NCBI GenBank assembly: GCA_024305405.1
Contig: JAKNDB010000079.1
Span: 1,804,501-1,868,500 of the forward strand
DNA from: Dirofilaria immitis
Lineage: Eukaryota; Nematoda; Chromadorea; Rhabditida; Onchocercidae
Length of the DNA stretch: 64,000 bases
Reading direction: 5' to 3'
Shown here: piece by piece, positions 1 to 13,650 of the stretch
How positions within the stretch are numbered: position 1 is the stretch's first letter
How the letters are laid out: the number at the start of each line of letters is the position of its first letter
Made by a program: the position numbers and the translations under genes
Notes under the pieces: model-generated
The model's database searches: none
The model's input: only the letters and a program-made list of their open reading frames with translations
Told to the model about the DNA's origin: nothing

Positions 1-2570
1 ATTACACTTGATGAGAAAGAAAAAAGATTATTTGACGAAAACAGAAATTTGAAATGACCAGTTTCATTATTTCTCTTACTTTTGATCGAATTTTTTTCTC
101 TTTGGTATCGAAATATCTCTTTACGGATTTACGAGACATTTTTTTAAATATTTATTTTACACATCCCTGCAATCACATTATATTTCTGTCATATCACATG
201 TTTGGTTGGTTAAGATTTATTAAAGTGCACATTCGAGACCTGCATACTAACTTCCTTTGCTCTTTATTTACGATGGTAGTTTTTATATTCTTAATAATTT
301 ATCTTAAATTTAATAGATTTATTCGCATTTTTTATCACATATATTTGACTCCACAAATATGTGGAGGAAAATTGAAAAGAATGGATATTTTGGAAATGCT
401 CGCAACTAATCCTGAAAAAAAAACAGTTATTTGCAAATGGATTTTTGAATTCAAAAATTGATGAGCAAATGATAATTGGAGGACAGATTTCTGCTCTTCT
501 TCCTCTGTGTATTCCTTTTCATGTTATTTTTCTTTGCTGTTGAATTATATGATTAAATTATAGTTAGTGAAGGCCGACGAGGTCGAGCGAAAAAAAGGAT
601 GAAGAAGAGTTAACAATATCGGTTGTTGATACCAGATCGAATAAAGACAGCAAGAAATAAATGTCGAATTTCTTGTAAAATATATACCCTGCGTTGTCCT
701 TTGATTTATATAATCTATTGGCTCTCTTTTCATTGTAATATTTAGAACTTTACTTTATGTTACATTGTGATGATTTCCTTATATCAGCGACGAAAAAAAG
801 AATTATAGGAACTGTAGAAGGTAGTAATGATCATTAATATTTTGACAGTTTCACTTGTTGGAGCGTATTCTAAATTTTTTAAATGAGTTTTAGAAAAAAA
901 TAATTCGTTACTTGCTTTTGATTAGAGAAGTTTGTAAATCATTTTATTTACATTTCACTTTTGTTCAGTCTGCTTAGTCGTGACTGGTTTATTAAAATGA
1001 ATGATTTTATAATTACCTTCATAAACATCCTAATATAACAGGCTTTTGTTTCAAATACTGTATAATTCATTAGTGCTCGTAACTGGAGAACATATAATTC
1101 TTTTGAAATTCAGCATTATATTTCATTTCTCAGATTTAATCTGAAGATTTGCGATGATTACTACTGTTTTCAATGTTTACCATCTGAAAAATTGCTCTAA
1201 TACAAAACACTTTTTGCAGGTTTTTTCCTATCACAATATAGAAATTTTAGTGTTGCTGTAGTAAAAAATTGATGTAACTGATTGAAATATGAGAAGGTGT
1301 GTTACCTTTTTTTACATTGAGAACTTTTTATATAGTTGAAATAACCTTTACTGTTGTCAGGTTGCAATGATTCCTATATTTAAGTTTTGATATATGTCTT
1401 TTTGGTTATTTTTTTGCTTTTGTATGTTTTAGGTTTTTTTATTGTAAATGATTGGTTTCATCAAGTCTTTATTGTGTTCGATAATTGTAAGTTTAAGAAT
1501 AAATGAAAAATGCAATGAATTATGATAGGGATTAGTGTTCACTTTACCTGAATTATAATAAAGATTTGTGTCCGCTTTAACTATACTAAATTATAATGCA
1601 ATGAATTATGGTAGGATTTGTGTCCGATTTATCTTTATTTGAATTATAATGAGGATTAGTATTCGATTTACTTTTACCTGAATTATAATAAGGATTTGTG
1701 TCCATTTTAGCCATACCTAAATTATAATGCAGGAATTATGGTTGTGATTTGTGCCCAATTCATCTTTACCCAAATTACTGATTATGTCGTGAAGGGTTTT
1801 ATATAATCTAAGATGAAACTCTTGTGCTGACATTGTTTCCGTAAAAAAAACTGCTTGTGGAATTGCCGAGACATTTGAATTTCAAATTTATTTATTTAGA
1901 ATTAGTATATAACATATAATGTTGCTATCAAAACATTATCACATAAGCACCATTCTTTAGTAATAATAGGAATGAAGAAGAAAGTACAAAATTAGATTAC
2001 AAATATTTATCTATCGTACCTGAAGATAGTAATGCATAAATATTTCCATTGCATTTTTTTCTTTTTTCCTATTTCTTAACAATGTACCACTTGTTCTGTA
2101 TCACTTTCTGAACTTGTTTCACAAACTGCAGATGGTATCGATAATGGAGTCTGGAATTAGGCTTTTGAAAATATGCATATCTATTTTGAAAATTCATTGG
2201 TGGAAGACACATGTTTCAATATAATGCATGAATATATTATCTATTATAAAACGTGATTCTGATGCATCTGATATTTATGGAAAATGCAAAGATAACAAAA
2301 ACAATTGAATCAAATCGGGAAGGTTCAGTTCGGTGATTTAATTATCAATTCAAATTTTTCTTGCCTAGATAAAAATTAAATATTAGCTACTAAAATAAGC
2401 AAATACAATACTTAGTGAATGATTGCTATGTATATAAGAAATTTAGAAATTAAAAACATTTTCAAGCTAGTAAATTCCCTTTTCATGCTGATAAATTATG
2501 CTGGAGAGATTAAAATGATAAATGCATATCATTCCAGAAAAATATCATTTCAGTTTTATCCCTTGGCAAG
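1..2570. other. Intergenic or 3' flank, no gene recognised
   Basis: This AT-rich stretch lies downstream of the dlk-1 stop codon. I read all frames and found no exon chain with coherent splice signals. Open frames at 54-461 (plus) and 545-733 (minus) are rich in F, I, L, Y and S, as expected of low-complexity AT-rich DNA, and match no family I know. A tandem repeat occupies about 1510-1790. The region could hold the 3' UTR of dlk-1 or the end of a gene outside the window. Confidence 0.5.
1510..1790. repeat. Tandem repeat, about 130-bp period with internal subrepeats
   Basis: The block beginning CCTGAATTATAATAA near 1547 recurs near 1677 with few changes. Both copies continue through a GATTTGTGTCC motif that itself recurs several times, so the array looks like two higher-order units made of degenerate subunits of about 43 bp. 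It is non-coding. Confidence 0.75.
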
Positions 2571-5500
2571 TTAAATTATTTCATTTGAACTTACACTTGC
2601 TGTCCTACGATGTGTTCGAATTGTATTTTTAACAGCACGAACTTGTCGCTCTTTGTCGGAAAGACCGTCAGAATGTATGGCAGCCATTTCTAAACTTCGT
2701 TCCAATGATGATTCCATTGTTGAGGAGGAAGTAATCAACAGACAACTTGACCTGAATCAAAAAAATAGTTCATTTTTCAAGTATATAATTCGTTTAAAGT
2801 TAATGTCGAAAATTAATGCGAGATGATTTGAAATATCCAATTATACTATCTTTCTTTTATAATATTTCTTCATCGATTTTCTTAATGCCTATATCTTTTT
2901 AGATTCCGATTGAAAATAAACAAATAAAATAGTAAAGATTCTAAAAAGACTGAAAATATCATCATCACTATTATTTAATTTGGTGAAATTCCTCGTGAGA
3001 TTGAATTTCTCGACATTAAAACATCTAATTAAGCTTATTTGTTCATTGCATATTATACAATACAGATGCCCTGTAAAATGAAATTAAAGGTCAATTGTTG
3101 AACCATTTCATTTAGTTAATTTAGAACTGGAAAATTATTAATCGTTTTGAGAAATTTTTGGCAAAAACCTTTCACTATCATTTGTGCTCTGTGGATTTTT
3201 GAATCTTTGAAGAATGACATAGGAAGCACTTGGAGAATCTAGCGATGAGTCGAGAGTATTCCTAAAAATAGAATCATAATGAATTATTCGATTTCATTGT
3301 CATTCCATGAATTGTATTCTAATGAAATAAATTTTTTCAACAATTACTCATTGTTTTCATCCTGCTCTTCAGAACTTTCTTCTGCAGAAGCATCAGAAAC
3401 TTCTTTTGTCAGCCTATCATCTCTTTTATCTGCTTTCTCGTTATCATACGCAATTGCTTGTTTATTTGGCATCACTGTATATTCATCTTTGCTACTCCTT
3501 GGTAACTTGTCGATGGTCGAATCTGAAGATTGGAATAAGATAAACGTGCTTTCTTTCAGATTTATCATAACAAAAATGATTAAACGTACGATCACGTTAC
3601 ATTTTTTGTCCGTAAGCATTTCCGTTTCTCTTGATTTCGTTGTGATTGGACAACTGCAAAAAAGGAAAATGGGCATTCAATTAAAGAAAAATCTGAACTT
3701 GCTGCTGACCTTTTGCCACTAACCTTATTCCTTTTTCCTAATTTCAGATTTCCTTCTTAAATTAAAATTAAAATGTAAATCATTTCCTTTGAACGATTCA
3801 TATCTCGCACTGTTTGAATATATTCAAATTGGGTAAAGTATTTTTCAAAATACTTCATTTGAAGTATTTTTAAAAAGTATGATTTGTATTCTCGATAAGA
3901 GCATAATCTCAAACCTGGAAATTTTGTTTTGCAAATTAATGATTATATTATCGGTTATTTGATGCAACTTTTCATATGATGGAGTCTTTCTTGTTATTCC
4001 ATCATTGGTTAACGTCGATTCTGTCAATGATTGACGTGATCGTGTATACGGTGAACTTTTCTCTTGTGTAGTTACTACAATGGATGGAAGAAATTTTTGA
4101 AGAATGAAAATGGATGTATCAGTTGATCCAATATGCTAATTTAAAAATTATTATTGGTCCTTTTTATGCAACAATTATTTCCAATTAGCATAATTTTATA
4201 TCTAATAAATATCTAATAACTAATTTTTCAAAAGTAAAGCAAAATTCGGAAGCTGAAATTCGCAATAGAATGAAAAAAAAGCTTTGTATCGCAATTGTTT
4301 GAAGATCTTTTATCAATTTGCTAATGACCTTCTTACCGGAAGTCATTCGTTGCAATGAATCTCGATGAGAATTTGCTGTATTCTTCTTATTTTTCCTTCT
4401 CTGTGATGTTAAACGTCCATCTGACCAACGTCCTTCAGCATTTCGATAAAAATTCGTTGACATGACCTGAAATACTGAACTCAGTTTTTTTTTTAAAGTA
4501 AAATATCAAAAATGCATGAAATTAAAAATTATTGTTACAGAATTTTTTTATTTTGCTACTATTAGAATTAAAATAATTAGAAACATTTTACACTTTCTTA
4601 ATCGTATTTTAAATAAATTTTAGTTAAACAATAAAATAAATAAAATTACTACTTACTGGTTGTCCACAATAACTACATTCATAAACTAATCCAGTTGTTG
4701 AAGTTCCAGATGCAAATTCAGCATCATATAAGTTGTGAAAACCGGAATCACAAGACGCTTCGGAAATGCCAGAATTTCGGGCAGGAGATCCACGAACAAG
4801 ATCAGCTTGATAATTACACGAATAATCGGATAATCGGATTGATGAATCTCGTGAAAAATTACGTTCTATAATGATAACTTGCATTATCCTATTCTTCGTA
4901 CTTATTCAAGAAAGATTCTTACTATTTCAATACTTGATCACTGCTAATGTTTTCAATTGCAAATTTTGTAGTGATTAATAATAGTTTTCAGATTGTATTT
5001 TATTAAGAAATTTAATCAGAAATTAAAATAACCGCATGTTCCAAGCTTCTCGATTGTATCGGAATTTGATATAGGTATTTTACATGAAGTTTTACTTGAT
5101 TTACGATTATATCCCAAAGAACCACGACCGGAACTTTGTCGACTAAAGCTCAATGATTGAGATGATGGAAAAGCTCCACTCGTCCTGAATTATCAATTTA
5201 AGTAACCCTACGGAAGATGTGATACTATATGACATGAAGTGCTAATGATATAAATTTTACAGTAATTCATTCTAGTATTTGTTCCAATTCCATCAATCAC
5301 TCTTGGTAAATATTGGCAAAGTTTCACAAAAATTGTATTTCAAGTATGATAGCAAACACAGATAGGATAATAGACAGATAAGATAGCAGTAATGATAAGT
5401 GATATGTTACGACTTACGTTATACTACTGGCGGAACATCTTGCTGATGAATTTCGATAAGCACAATCAGACCGATATTCCTCTTCCGATGATGACATTTC

Positions 5501-8500
5501 TTCTTGTCCCTCATATGATAAACTATGATTTGGATTGCAAACATTGATGCTGAAGTTTCGAGAAAATTCCAATAAAAGTTATTAAATTTGAAAAAATTAT
5601 CAACCTGGCAAATCTCTGATATATTTTATAAATTAGTATAAGCTAGCTAGCCAAGGTAGTAAAATTTTTAATACAAATTCAAAACATCCACAAAAACAAA
5701 GGATGAATTGATAGAAGATTTAACCTTTCTATTTAACAATTCTCAAAAAGAAAAAGAAATCTGATTGTTGAATCAATCAGAATTAAGAAGAAGAAGTAGC
5801 AGTCTAATTAACGACTAATTAATTAAGCAATAGATTATTAGAAACGGTAAAGATTAATTTGAAATCGCATAAGTTAATGATATAATGGCCATACAACCAA
5901 CAACCAACGGCCATACCTTTGCTTCGTTGTGTTTATAATATCATTCGATTCAGGTCGCATGCGCATCACTACATTTTTCACATTTTTTAACGTATTTTTT
6001 GCTGGAAAAATGTTGGTTTTAACGCGTGTATTATAACCGTATTTTTCACGCTCGCTTACGTGTCGTTCACGTTCGATCAATTCCTAAAATTAGTAGTAAT
6101 AGATGAGTTTTAATTAAAAATATTTTTTAAATAAACTGAAGCTTCTGATAAAAGTACGATATACCTGTTCACGTATAGCTAAATCGTTCAAATATCGCTC
6201 CAATTTCGAATAAATTTTGGTTGCTCGCCTCAACTTATCTTCGTACATTTCCCGAATATCTTGCGCATGTTTCAATTCTTCACGTCTCATTCGAAGTAGT
6301 TCACGCTCTGAAAGTTTGAAATTTTATAATTTCAAGCGGAGGTAAAATTTTACAGAAGTTAAAATAAAACGAATTTTGAATTGATTTGAAATTTACAGAT
6401 AATATGTTTCATAAATTATTGAGATTAAATTATTCTAAAATGTTTTATTCGGATCTTTAAATTATAATTTCATTTACGACAGATATGAAAATTTGAATAT
6501 TTTACCATTGAGAGCATCATTCTTTTGTACCATTGGTTTCTCTTGTCGAATTCCTTTCATCTGTTTAATAACATATGCTTTCCAATTTGTTTTCCTTTTA
6601 AGCCATTCTTCATCGCTAATATTTGCAATTTCAGACTAAAATGATAATATTTATTAGAATTTAAAAATCATTTTAAAAATGAATTAATCAATTTCAAATA
6701 TATTTGATTCTAACAAATTCTTTATGATTTTTGAATTTTTTCAATTGCTTAAACTTTTCTCATTTTATTTCATCAATTGCTAACATTCCAAAATACATTT
6801 CTATTTTTCTTTTCATTCTTATTCTTGACCCTTTGACCTTTTTAAAACTCAATCCTTACCTTAAAAACCGCTACATGTTTTAGAATTTGTGAGAAAGAAG
6901 GACGATTTTGTGGTTTAATACTCCAACATTGTCTTAGCAATAATTTCAATCCTTCGGGTGCTGTATCTGGTATTGGTAAGCTCAAGTTACTGAAAACAAA
7001 CTTCCGATTTTTTCGAAATACTAAAATATCAAATCTGGAAAATAAAGCATCTGAAAACTTTTCGAAAACTTACTTTGAACCAACACCCCAAATAATTGCC
7101 ATAGAATCAACATCTTTGTATGGAATTTCTTGTGTCAACAGTTCCCATAATACAACTCCAAAGCTCCAAATATCGACCTGTTTTGTAGGATTAAAGAGTA
7201 ATTGAAATGATGAACGCAAATGTCGCAATATCTTAGGAAATCATCAAATCTATCGCTATTAAATTTGATAAAATCAAAAAGAAAAACTTATACTCAAGGC
7301 CCGAATTCAACTTTTCAAAAATGCAATACTTTTTCAGAGCATGGTTCTTTCTTAATAATTTCTGGTGCCATCCAAGCAGCAGTACCACAAAATGACATTA
7401 CAGTACTCTTTTGCTTATCCCATTGATGTGATGTACCAAAATCACAAATTTTCAATATATCACTGTTATCAACAAGAATGCTACAAAGGAAATTATCAGA
7501 TTTTCAACATCAATGTACTAATTAAAGAAAAGAGAATTTTCTACTTAGATTGATAAAAAATAATGTGATAATTGCTGTTTATTAGAAGAAAATTAAATTC
7601 AACAAACTAATCTATCACAATTCTAATAGTCATTCAGAATCCTGGAAAATTGTTTATTTAGATAAATACCACTTATAGCTTACTTGGGTGATTTGAGATC
7701 ACGATGTATGATACGTTTTTGATGCAAATAATTCATTCCATCACCTATTTGACGAGCCCATTCACCAAAGGTATCTTTTGCAATATGATGACCACTTCTA
7801 ATTATTTCATAAAGTTGTCCCTGACCACAATATTCCATTACTATACAAAAACAAGGTGACTGAGTACAAACACCTCTAAAAATGGTAAGTGATAGTGATA
7901 TGTTAAACAAATTTTTATCACAAATTTATCACTTCAAAAAATGCTTATTGTTTATAGCATCATTGTTTTTAATGCTTTTTTTCCTATTTCATTGATCTTT
8001 TAATTCATTCGTATCATCTATCAATAATGCCGTTAATTAACTTGAGTACTAATCTAATTAAAGATGATGTAATTGATCAGACTACATATTAATTCCCATT
8101 TGAATATTAAAGATATTTGATCATCAAAAGATTGAAAGTCTTTTGATGATCAAATATCGTCAATGAAGTGTTGTTGTTTTGATTTATGTAAAAAAACTAA
8201 GAATTCTCGATGAAGAAAAAGAAGATAAATAAATAAAACAGTATGATATGAAATGGCTAATTGTCAATGTAAATTAATTTAATTCATTTGTTGAAACAAA
8301 AAAAAACGAAGAAGAAAGATTAAAATAAATAAAAATGACATGAATTTAATGAGATTTTCATGATTGAGATGCTGTAAATGTTTGATTTCTGTTTCTGATT
8401 TATCTTTAACTTTTTTCACCGCAACCAATTGACCATTCAATTGACCGCTAAAGACAGCTCCTTGAGATCCTGATCCAAGCCATTCCAAATGAGTAATTGT

Positions 8501-11099
8501 TTCAAATGGTATTTCCCAATTATCATCCGAATAAGTTATAGTTGATTTGGTCATTCCATTTGATCTAAAATAAACAATAAATTATTCATATCAATATTAC
8601 GATCGCGATCGATATTTAAATAAAAAAATAAAAACTACAACATCAAGTAATCTGATTAAATAATAACATTTTATTCGGATGATAATTAGGTAAATGGAAA
8701 AAAATCAGTAGAAGGATTATGAAATTCTTGCAGTGATTCCGCAGATCGCCCAAAATAAGTCCACATCGGTTTGAAACATGAAAACAATCCTCTGTATAAG
8801 ATATCGATGGTTGATATATTGTTGGGTGCTAGGCTCTGAAAGCTATCATTGACTTCGGCTGGCATTATACTAGGCGCAGATGTCGCTGTATTGCTAATTG
8901 ATATTTCTGAAATTTTTAATTTACTTTTTTTTCAGATTTAAATGTATGAAATTAATTGTAGATGAGAGGAAACATAAATGATAAAATGGAAATTCTTTGT
9001 GGAATCAAACTTAATGATACATAAGTGTTTTGGAATATAATCATTGCAAGCATTGCCTGATCATGGAAAGATGACTTTATCTTCTTAACAGAACTAATAA
9101 TTGATAACCTATGAAGACATTGCTGTCTTGATATTCAGATTATTTAAGCAAAGTGAATGATAATTCAAGCTAAAATGATAGAATGTTTACGAACGGACAA
9201 ATGATTCAGATGCAGTTTTTCAAATAAGCGCTCTATACAAATGTAATAGACAAAAAGGTGTAATCAGTGAATACAACTTAACTTACCGCCAACAATAACG
9301 CTATCAGTGATAAGACGTTTTGGAATTGGTGTTGGAGGTTCACTTTGGCTCATGTCCATTTTACAACTTGCAAAATTTTGATCAGACATCATCCGAGCTA
9401 ATTCCGATTTTACGATCATTGTTTCATAACCTATAGAAATAAGTATGTCCAGTTTATAAAGGTCAGTATCCAAAAATTATATTTCTTATAGATGGTTTAT
9501 TAAAGACGATGGGCAAATTAATGAATGAGAAAAAATAAATGATAAGTGAATAAAATATGCTTTCTTTCATCCTGAATTTTGATCCAAGAAATAAAAAGAA
9601 ATAACCGGAAAGAAAGAATTTTTTAACCTGAATTCTGATGCAAGAAATAAAAAGAAATAACCGGAAAGAAAGAATTGTTCGACCTGAATTCTGATGTAAG
9701 AAATAAAAATAAATAAGTAGAAAAAGAGAACTGCTTGTGCATTAAGATTTAGAATCAAAGTGACATGTAAAACTAATCAAAATAAAGTTGAAAATTTATG
9801 ATAAAAAATAAACAATTCAATCATATCAAGCAATTTCAATATCAATGAATGGTTAAATGTTCAATCATTTTAAAAATGAGAGAGAAAAGAGTTCAAGGAC
9901 GAATGAGTTCTCTCTTGGCCATCTTTTCAACTATCTTCTTCCTTAATTTCATATTATCATATTATATTATCATCATCATCATCATCACTGTATTCATCAT
10001 CATTATCATTATCACTGTTATGATCATCACCATGAAGGCCTAGTTTAATTGAATATTTTGAATCAATTTTTACATTCATATTAGTCAGCTTCATTTGGTT
10101 TAAGTCTAGCAATTTAATAGTACTTACTGCCATTATTGGTCAAGCTTATCAGTCTTGAATATAAATATGCTTATAGTTCTAATCATCTAAAAGTTATAGT
10201 TCAAATCAGTTTGGCGAATATTTTTTCCTGTTTTTCGAATTATGTTTCGATGAATCACGTATTATAAATACGATGACAATCAAGTAGTAGTGATAGAAAG
10301 AAAATGATGTATTATTGTTCTAAAGGTAGACAACTAAGCGATATTGACATTCATCTTATCTTCAGCTCACCTATTCTATATATGTTGATTGGAGAAAGAC
10401 TGTATGATATGAGAGATTGCATGATATAAGAGTTTGTCGACCTGTCACCAATATTGGTCGCTTCTCTGAACATTAATCTTTGTCCTCTGGACGAAGCATA
10501 AATTTTATCATTGAAAACAGGTTTTCCAATCTATTTTTTCATTCTTATAAGCCAAAGAATCGATACACACATATACACTCTCATTCATACATATTATTGA
10601 TAAATATTTAGTAATGTCTTTTATTATACTATACGATAGTTATATGATATAAATTTATGAGAAATTAAATTGAAATTTGTTTAATACAACTAATGAAATA
10701 TAAAAAATTTCTCATTCAATTATATTTTTATATTTCATTAATAATTAAAATTTTCGAATAATCAATTTTTATCTTTGTCTCTTTACTATTTCCTCTCTGT
10801 TCATTTTAAAATTTACATTTTAACATTTCTAACTTAGGAAAGGTTTATTATCAATGAAATGGACAATATTTGAAATGGAAACTTGAATTTGATAAAAAAA
10901 AAAAAAACGCGAAAAAGAACCAACCATCAATAGTAGAATGTACGATTAGAGTAGAGATTGCGGCATCTGAATTTTCACTAGTGATGACGTGTCCTGAATG
11001 ATGGTATTGAGATGACGATGTATCTTGGAGTAGAATGGAATGGCTTTGGTCTTCCAATCGTAAAAGGCTCGATGAGATTTTCGTACCTTTTTTGCTGCA
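2571..11099 (-). CDS. dlk-1: DLK-1-type MAP kinase kinase kinase (MAP3K12/13 family)
   Basis: Dual leucine zipper kinase, a cytoplasmic and presynaptic Ser/Thr kinase that activates an MKK4-p38/JNK cascade in synapse formation and axon regeneration (family knowledge). Nineteen exons join in phase: 11094(or 11099)-10925, 9430-9287, 8906-8732, 8564-8340, 7875-7684, 7480-7330, 7177-7074, 6989-6860, 6635-6506, 6307-6165, 6083-5917, 5549-5418, 5184-5033, 4865-4657, 4466-4337, 4074-3915, 3653-3348, 3261-3169 and 2751-2571. With the candidate first exon at 13463-13650 the model is about 1093 residues. The kinase domain (about 250-493) shows [28 protein letters not shown] and WMAPE. A charged leucine-rich coiled coil follows (about 536-600), then a long Ser-rich tail. 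The last exon carries SDGLSD (about 1061-1066), the activating hexapeptide of C. elegans DLK-1L. The intron after 8732 is GC-AG. Exon 3653-3348 encodes a hydrophobic stretch that may be a 78-bp intron. Confidence 0.93.
8112..8158. repeat. Perfect 20-bp inverted repeat with 7-nt loop, intronic
   Basis: Arms 8112-8131 and 8139-8158 are exact reverse complements, separated by TTGAAAG. The element lies in the dlk-1 intron between the two exons that encode the N-lobe and the catalytic loop. It could be a small foldback element or a short RNA hairpin; nothing in the sequence decides which. Confidence 0.85.
9571..9738. repeat. 56-bp tandem repeat, three copies, in a dlk-1 intron
   Basis: The unit starts CCTGAATT(T/C)TGAT at 9571, 9627 and 9683. 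Each copy contains an AAGAAATAAAAA tract, and the first two also share ACCGGAAAGAAAGAATT; the third copy is more diverged. It is a purine-rich minisatellite in the intron upstream of exon 9430-9287. Confidence 0.85.
9966..10036. repeat. ATC/ATT-rich microsatellite
   Basis: An imperfect run of ATC and ATT triplets interrupted by CACTG. It is non-coding and lies in a dlk-1 intron. Confidence 0.7.
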
Positions 11100-13462
11100 C
11101 TAAAATTTAACAATTTGGATTTGCAAGATGATAAAATTTCATGTAATCATAAAAAATTGAATAAAATGAGAATCGATCAATGATTATTATTATCTTCTCA
11201 TTTTGTTCAAATATCCAAATTATTTTTTCAAATTTTTTTTTTTGTGTCTTTACAATAAAATGTTATATTTTGAATGAATGATAGTTGTTTCTATGTGCAT
11301 GAGAATATGTCATAAAAATATAAATACAGCAAAAAATATGAAGAAATGTTTGAAAAAGGAAACAAATGATAAAGTTAAAATTATGTACTTATAAAAGAGA
11401 AGAAAAATAAATATCTTGGATTTGATATAATACTCTAGAAAAGAACATTTATTCTTCAAATCTATAACATAGGGGATTCAGATTCTTTCTTGTAACGAGA
11501 TTAATATCAGTATCACTTCATTTCTTCATGCTAATGAAACTATCCATTAAATTAATTCATAATTTTAATCATAATTCATTTCAATTTAACCAAAAAATCT
11601 TTGATGTTCTCCTAGTGAAAATGCAATAATTTTTTCTCAATTTTCTTTCAAAAAAAAAAATTTATTGATGTGTATTCAAATATTATTAAAAATTAGAAAA
11701 TTCAAATAATTAAAAACTATATTTCAAAAAAGAAATTTAAGGTTTTCTATAATTGATACATATATATGTGTATGTATAGGATGATACAAACATAGAAACT
11801 ATGATTTTTTTGCAGCTAAATAAACAAATACCGTTGAAAGTGGAAGAGTTATTTTAAGACCAAAATTATTTAAAAATGATGATGATGATGATGTTGGAAA
11901 CTGCAGCAATTTGGATAGTAATAGCAAAAATGGCAAGGCATTAGAATTCAGCGAGAAAAAGCATTTTTAACTTTCTGATTAAAATTTGGATTTTTTGATT
12001 TGAGATTTATTCGAATATGAATTAATGATTTGTATTGCTATAGTACTGATAACAATATTCACAATAATAATCATAAAACTTCGAGTTCTAATATCTTGGT
12101 GATGTGATAGTGGTAATAATTTTCTTCAATTCTTCTTATTTCCTTCTTTCTTTCCTCTTTGATTCCTTCAGTCACTTCTCTTGTTAAACAGTTACTTTTC
12201 TTCTGTAAGTTTGTGGAGAGCAGTATCACAGTAATCGTAATCTGCTAAAGAACCCAAAATAAATTCACTATTTTCTGAGTACTAATTCTGATTTTTTCTG
12301 TTTTTTAGAATTAGAATGATGAAATCAGGAAGTAGTGGGTCGTAATGATAAGGTCTTACAGATGACGCGATAACCTATCAATAGTATTTTGTGAAGAGTT
12401 GAAGCTTTATAGACCTGATTTAGAAACTTGCTCGATGATAAATCATGCAATATAACTTTAAAACACTTGAAGTTCTAGATGAAGAATTGACTAATAAGGA
12501 TATCGGAAATATTTAATTTCTTGGAATCTTCTATGTCAAGTGTGCTTCAAAACGAAATTCCAAGGTTTGCTGATGAAGAAGAAAGTACAACAATTATACC
12601 GTCGTAATTTCCATTTAAAGCACATCATGGCTGTTCTCAGTTTTTCTGAAATACCATCTGTAACAAACATTTGTGCTCTTCGGAACAGTACTGCGAAAAT
12701 AGTGTGAATAAACCACATTTTGATATATCAGTCCAGTTAGCAATGATCCATTAGTGCTGTGGTACTCAATAATTTAAGAAAGATATGACAATAATAATGA
12801 CTGTAGCATAGACAAAAATAGCCAGAAACTGAAAAGATGATTTTATTAGATAAGCTAAATTTAAGTCTGATGAGTGATATGCAGATAAATATTTAATATG
12901 GCATGAAAATTAATCAAATCAATTGATGTTAAAGGCAGCTGATATCTATTCCTTCATTAAAATATTACCATATCAAATGGCATTGCCAATCTCTTGTTTT
13001 TATATTTTAATATGAAATGCTGTATAAATTCAGAATACTAAAAAATTTCAGCCCTACTTCTTGATCTGATCTAGAAATCTCAAAAGATGAGTTATTACAG
13101 TTAAACAGATATGAACAGTATTTTCGGAAATCTTTTTTCTACTATTCCAAAACTATTTCCACCAGAATCCCCATAATCAAAAGCTACGATGGAAATCATT
13201 ACTCATTGATATTAATTTAAAAACTCAGCACTGTTCATTGAAATATTGATAGAAAGAAGAAATAATGCATTCTCGATGCATTCTCGATGCTACTGATTGT
13301 AGCACTCGGAACAAACCAAAACAAATATTGTGAAAAACACAAAAAGTGATCGTTTGATAGCGATGGAATAAAATATCAATGTGTGTTTTTATGCATAAGT
13401 CTATATCATTCGTGGATAACACCAGTGTTGTTCAGACTCTTCAAATGTTTGTGTATCTGTAC

Positions 13463-13650
13463 GTCTCTAAAAATTTGTGATATTTTTCTTCAATATTACC
13501 ACTACCATTTCCATCACCGGAAAATGTATTTTCAAATGATGACGTGATAATAGACGACGATATCAGTAGAGATGAAGTACTTATTGGAATTTTACAAATT
13601 GTATAAACATTGATTTGAAATTTGCAAAAACTTTTAAAACCACTGCTCAT
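13463..13650 (-). CDS. dlk-1: Candidate first coding exon of dlk-1
   Basis: An ATG at 13648-13650 opens a 62-codon frame, rich in Ser and Thr, that ends at AC followed by a GTACAG donor. The two leftover bases fit the exon that starts at 11094 (acceptor TTTTAGTGCAG), giving a joined frame with no stop and making the whole dlk-1 model a multiple of three. No domain is visible, as is usual for DLK N-termini. The intron would be about 2.4 kb. An alternative start at ATGATCGTAAAA inside exon 9430-9287 cannot be excluded. Confidence 0.4.

Noticed and set aside
54..461. Plus-strand 135-codon open frame
   Set aside because: Composition is dominated by F, I, L and Y with no motif or splice context; typical chance frame in AT-rich DNA.
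3279..3722. Plus-strand 147-codon open frame
   Set aside because: It is the antisense shadow of a dlk-1 exon on the minus strand.
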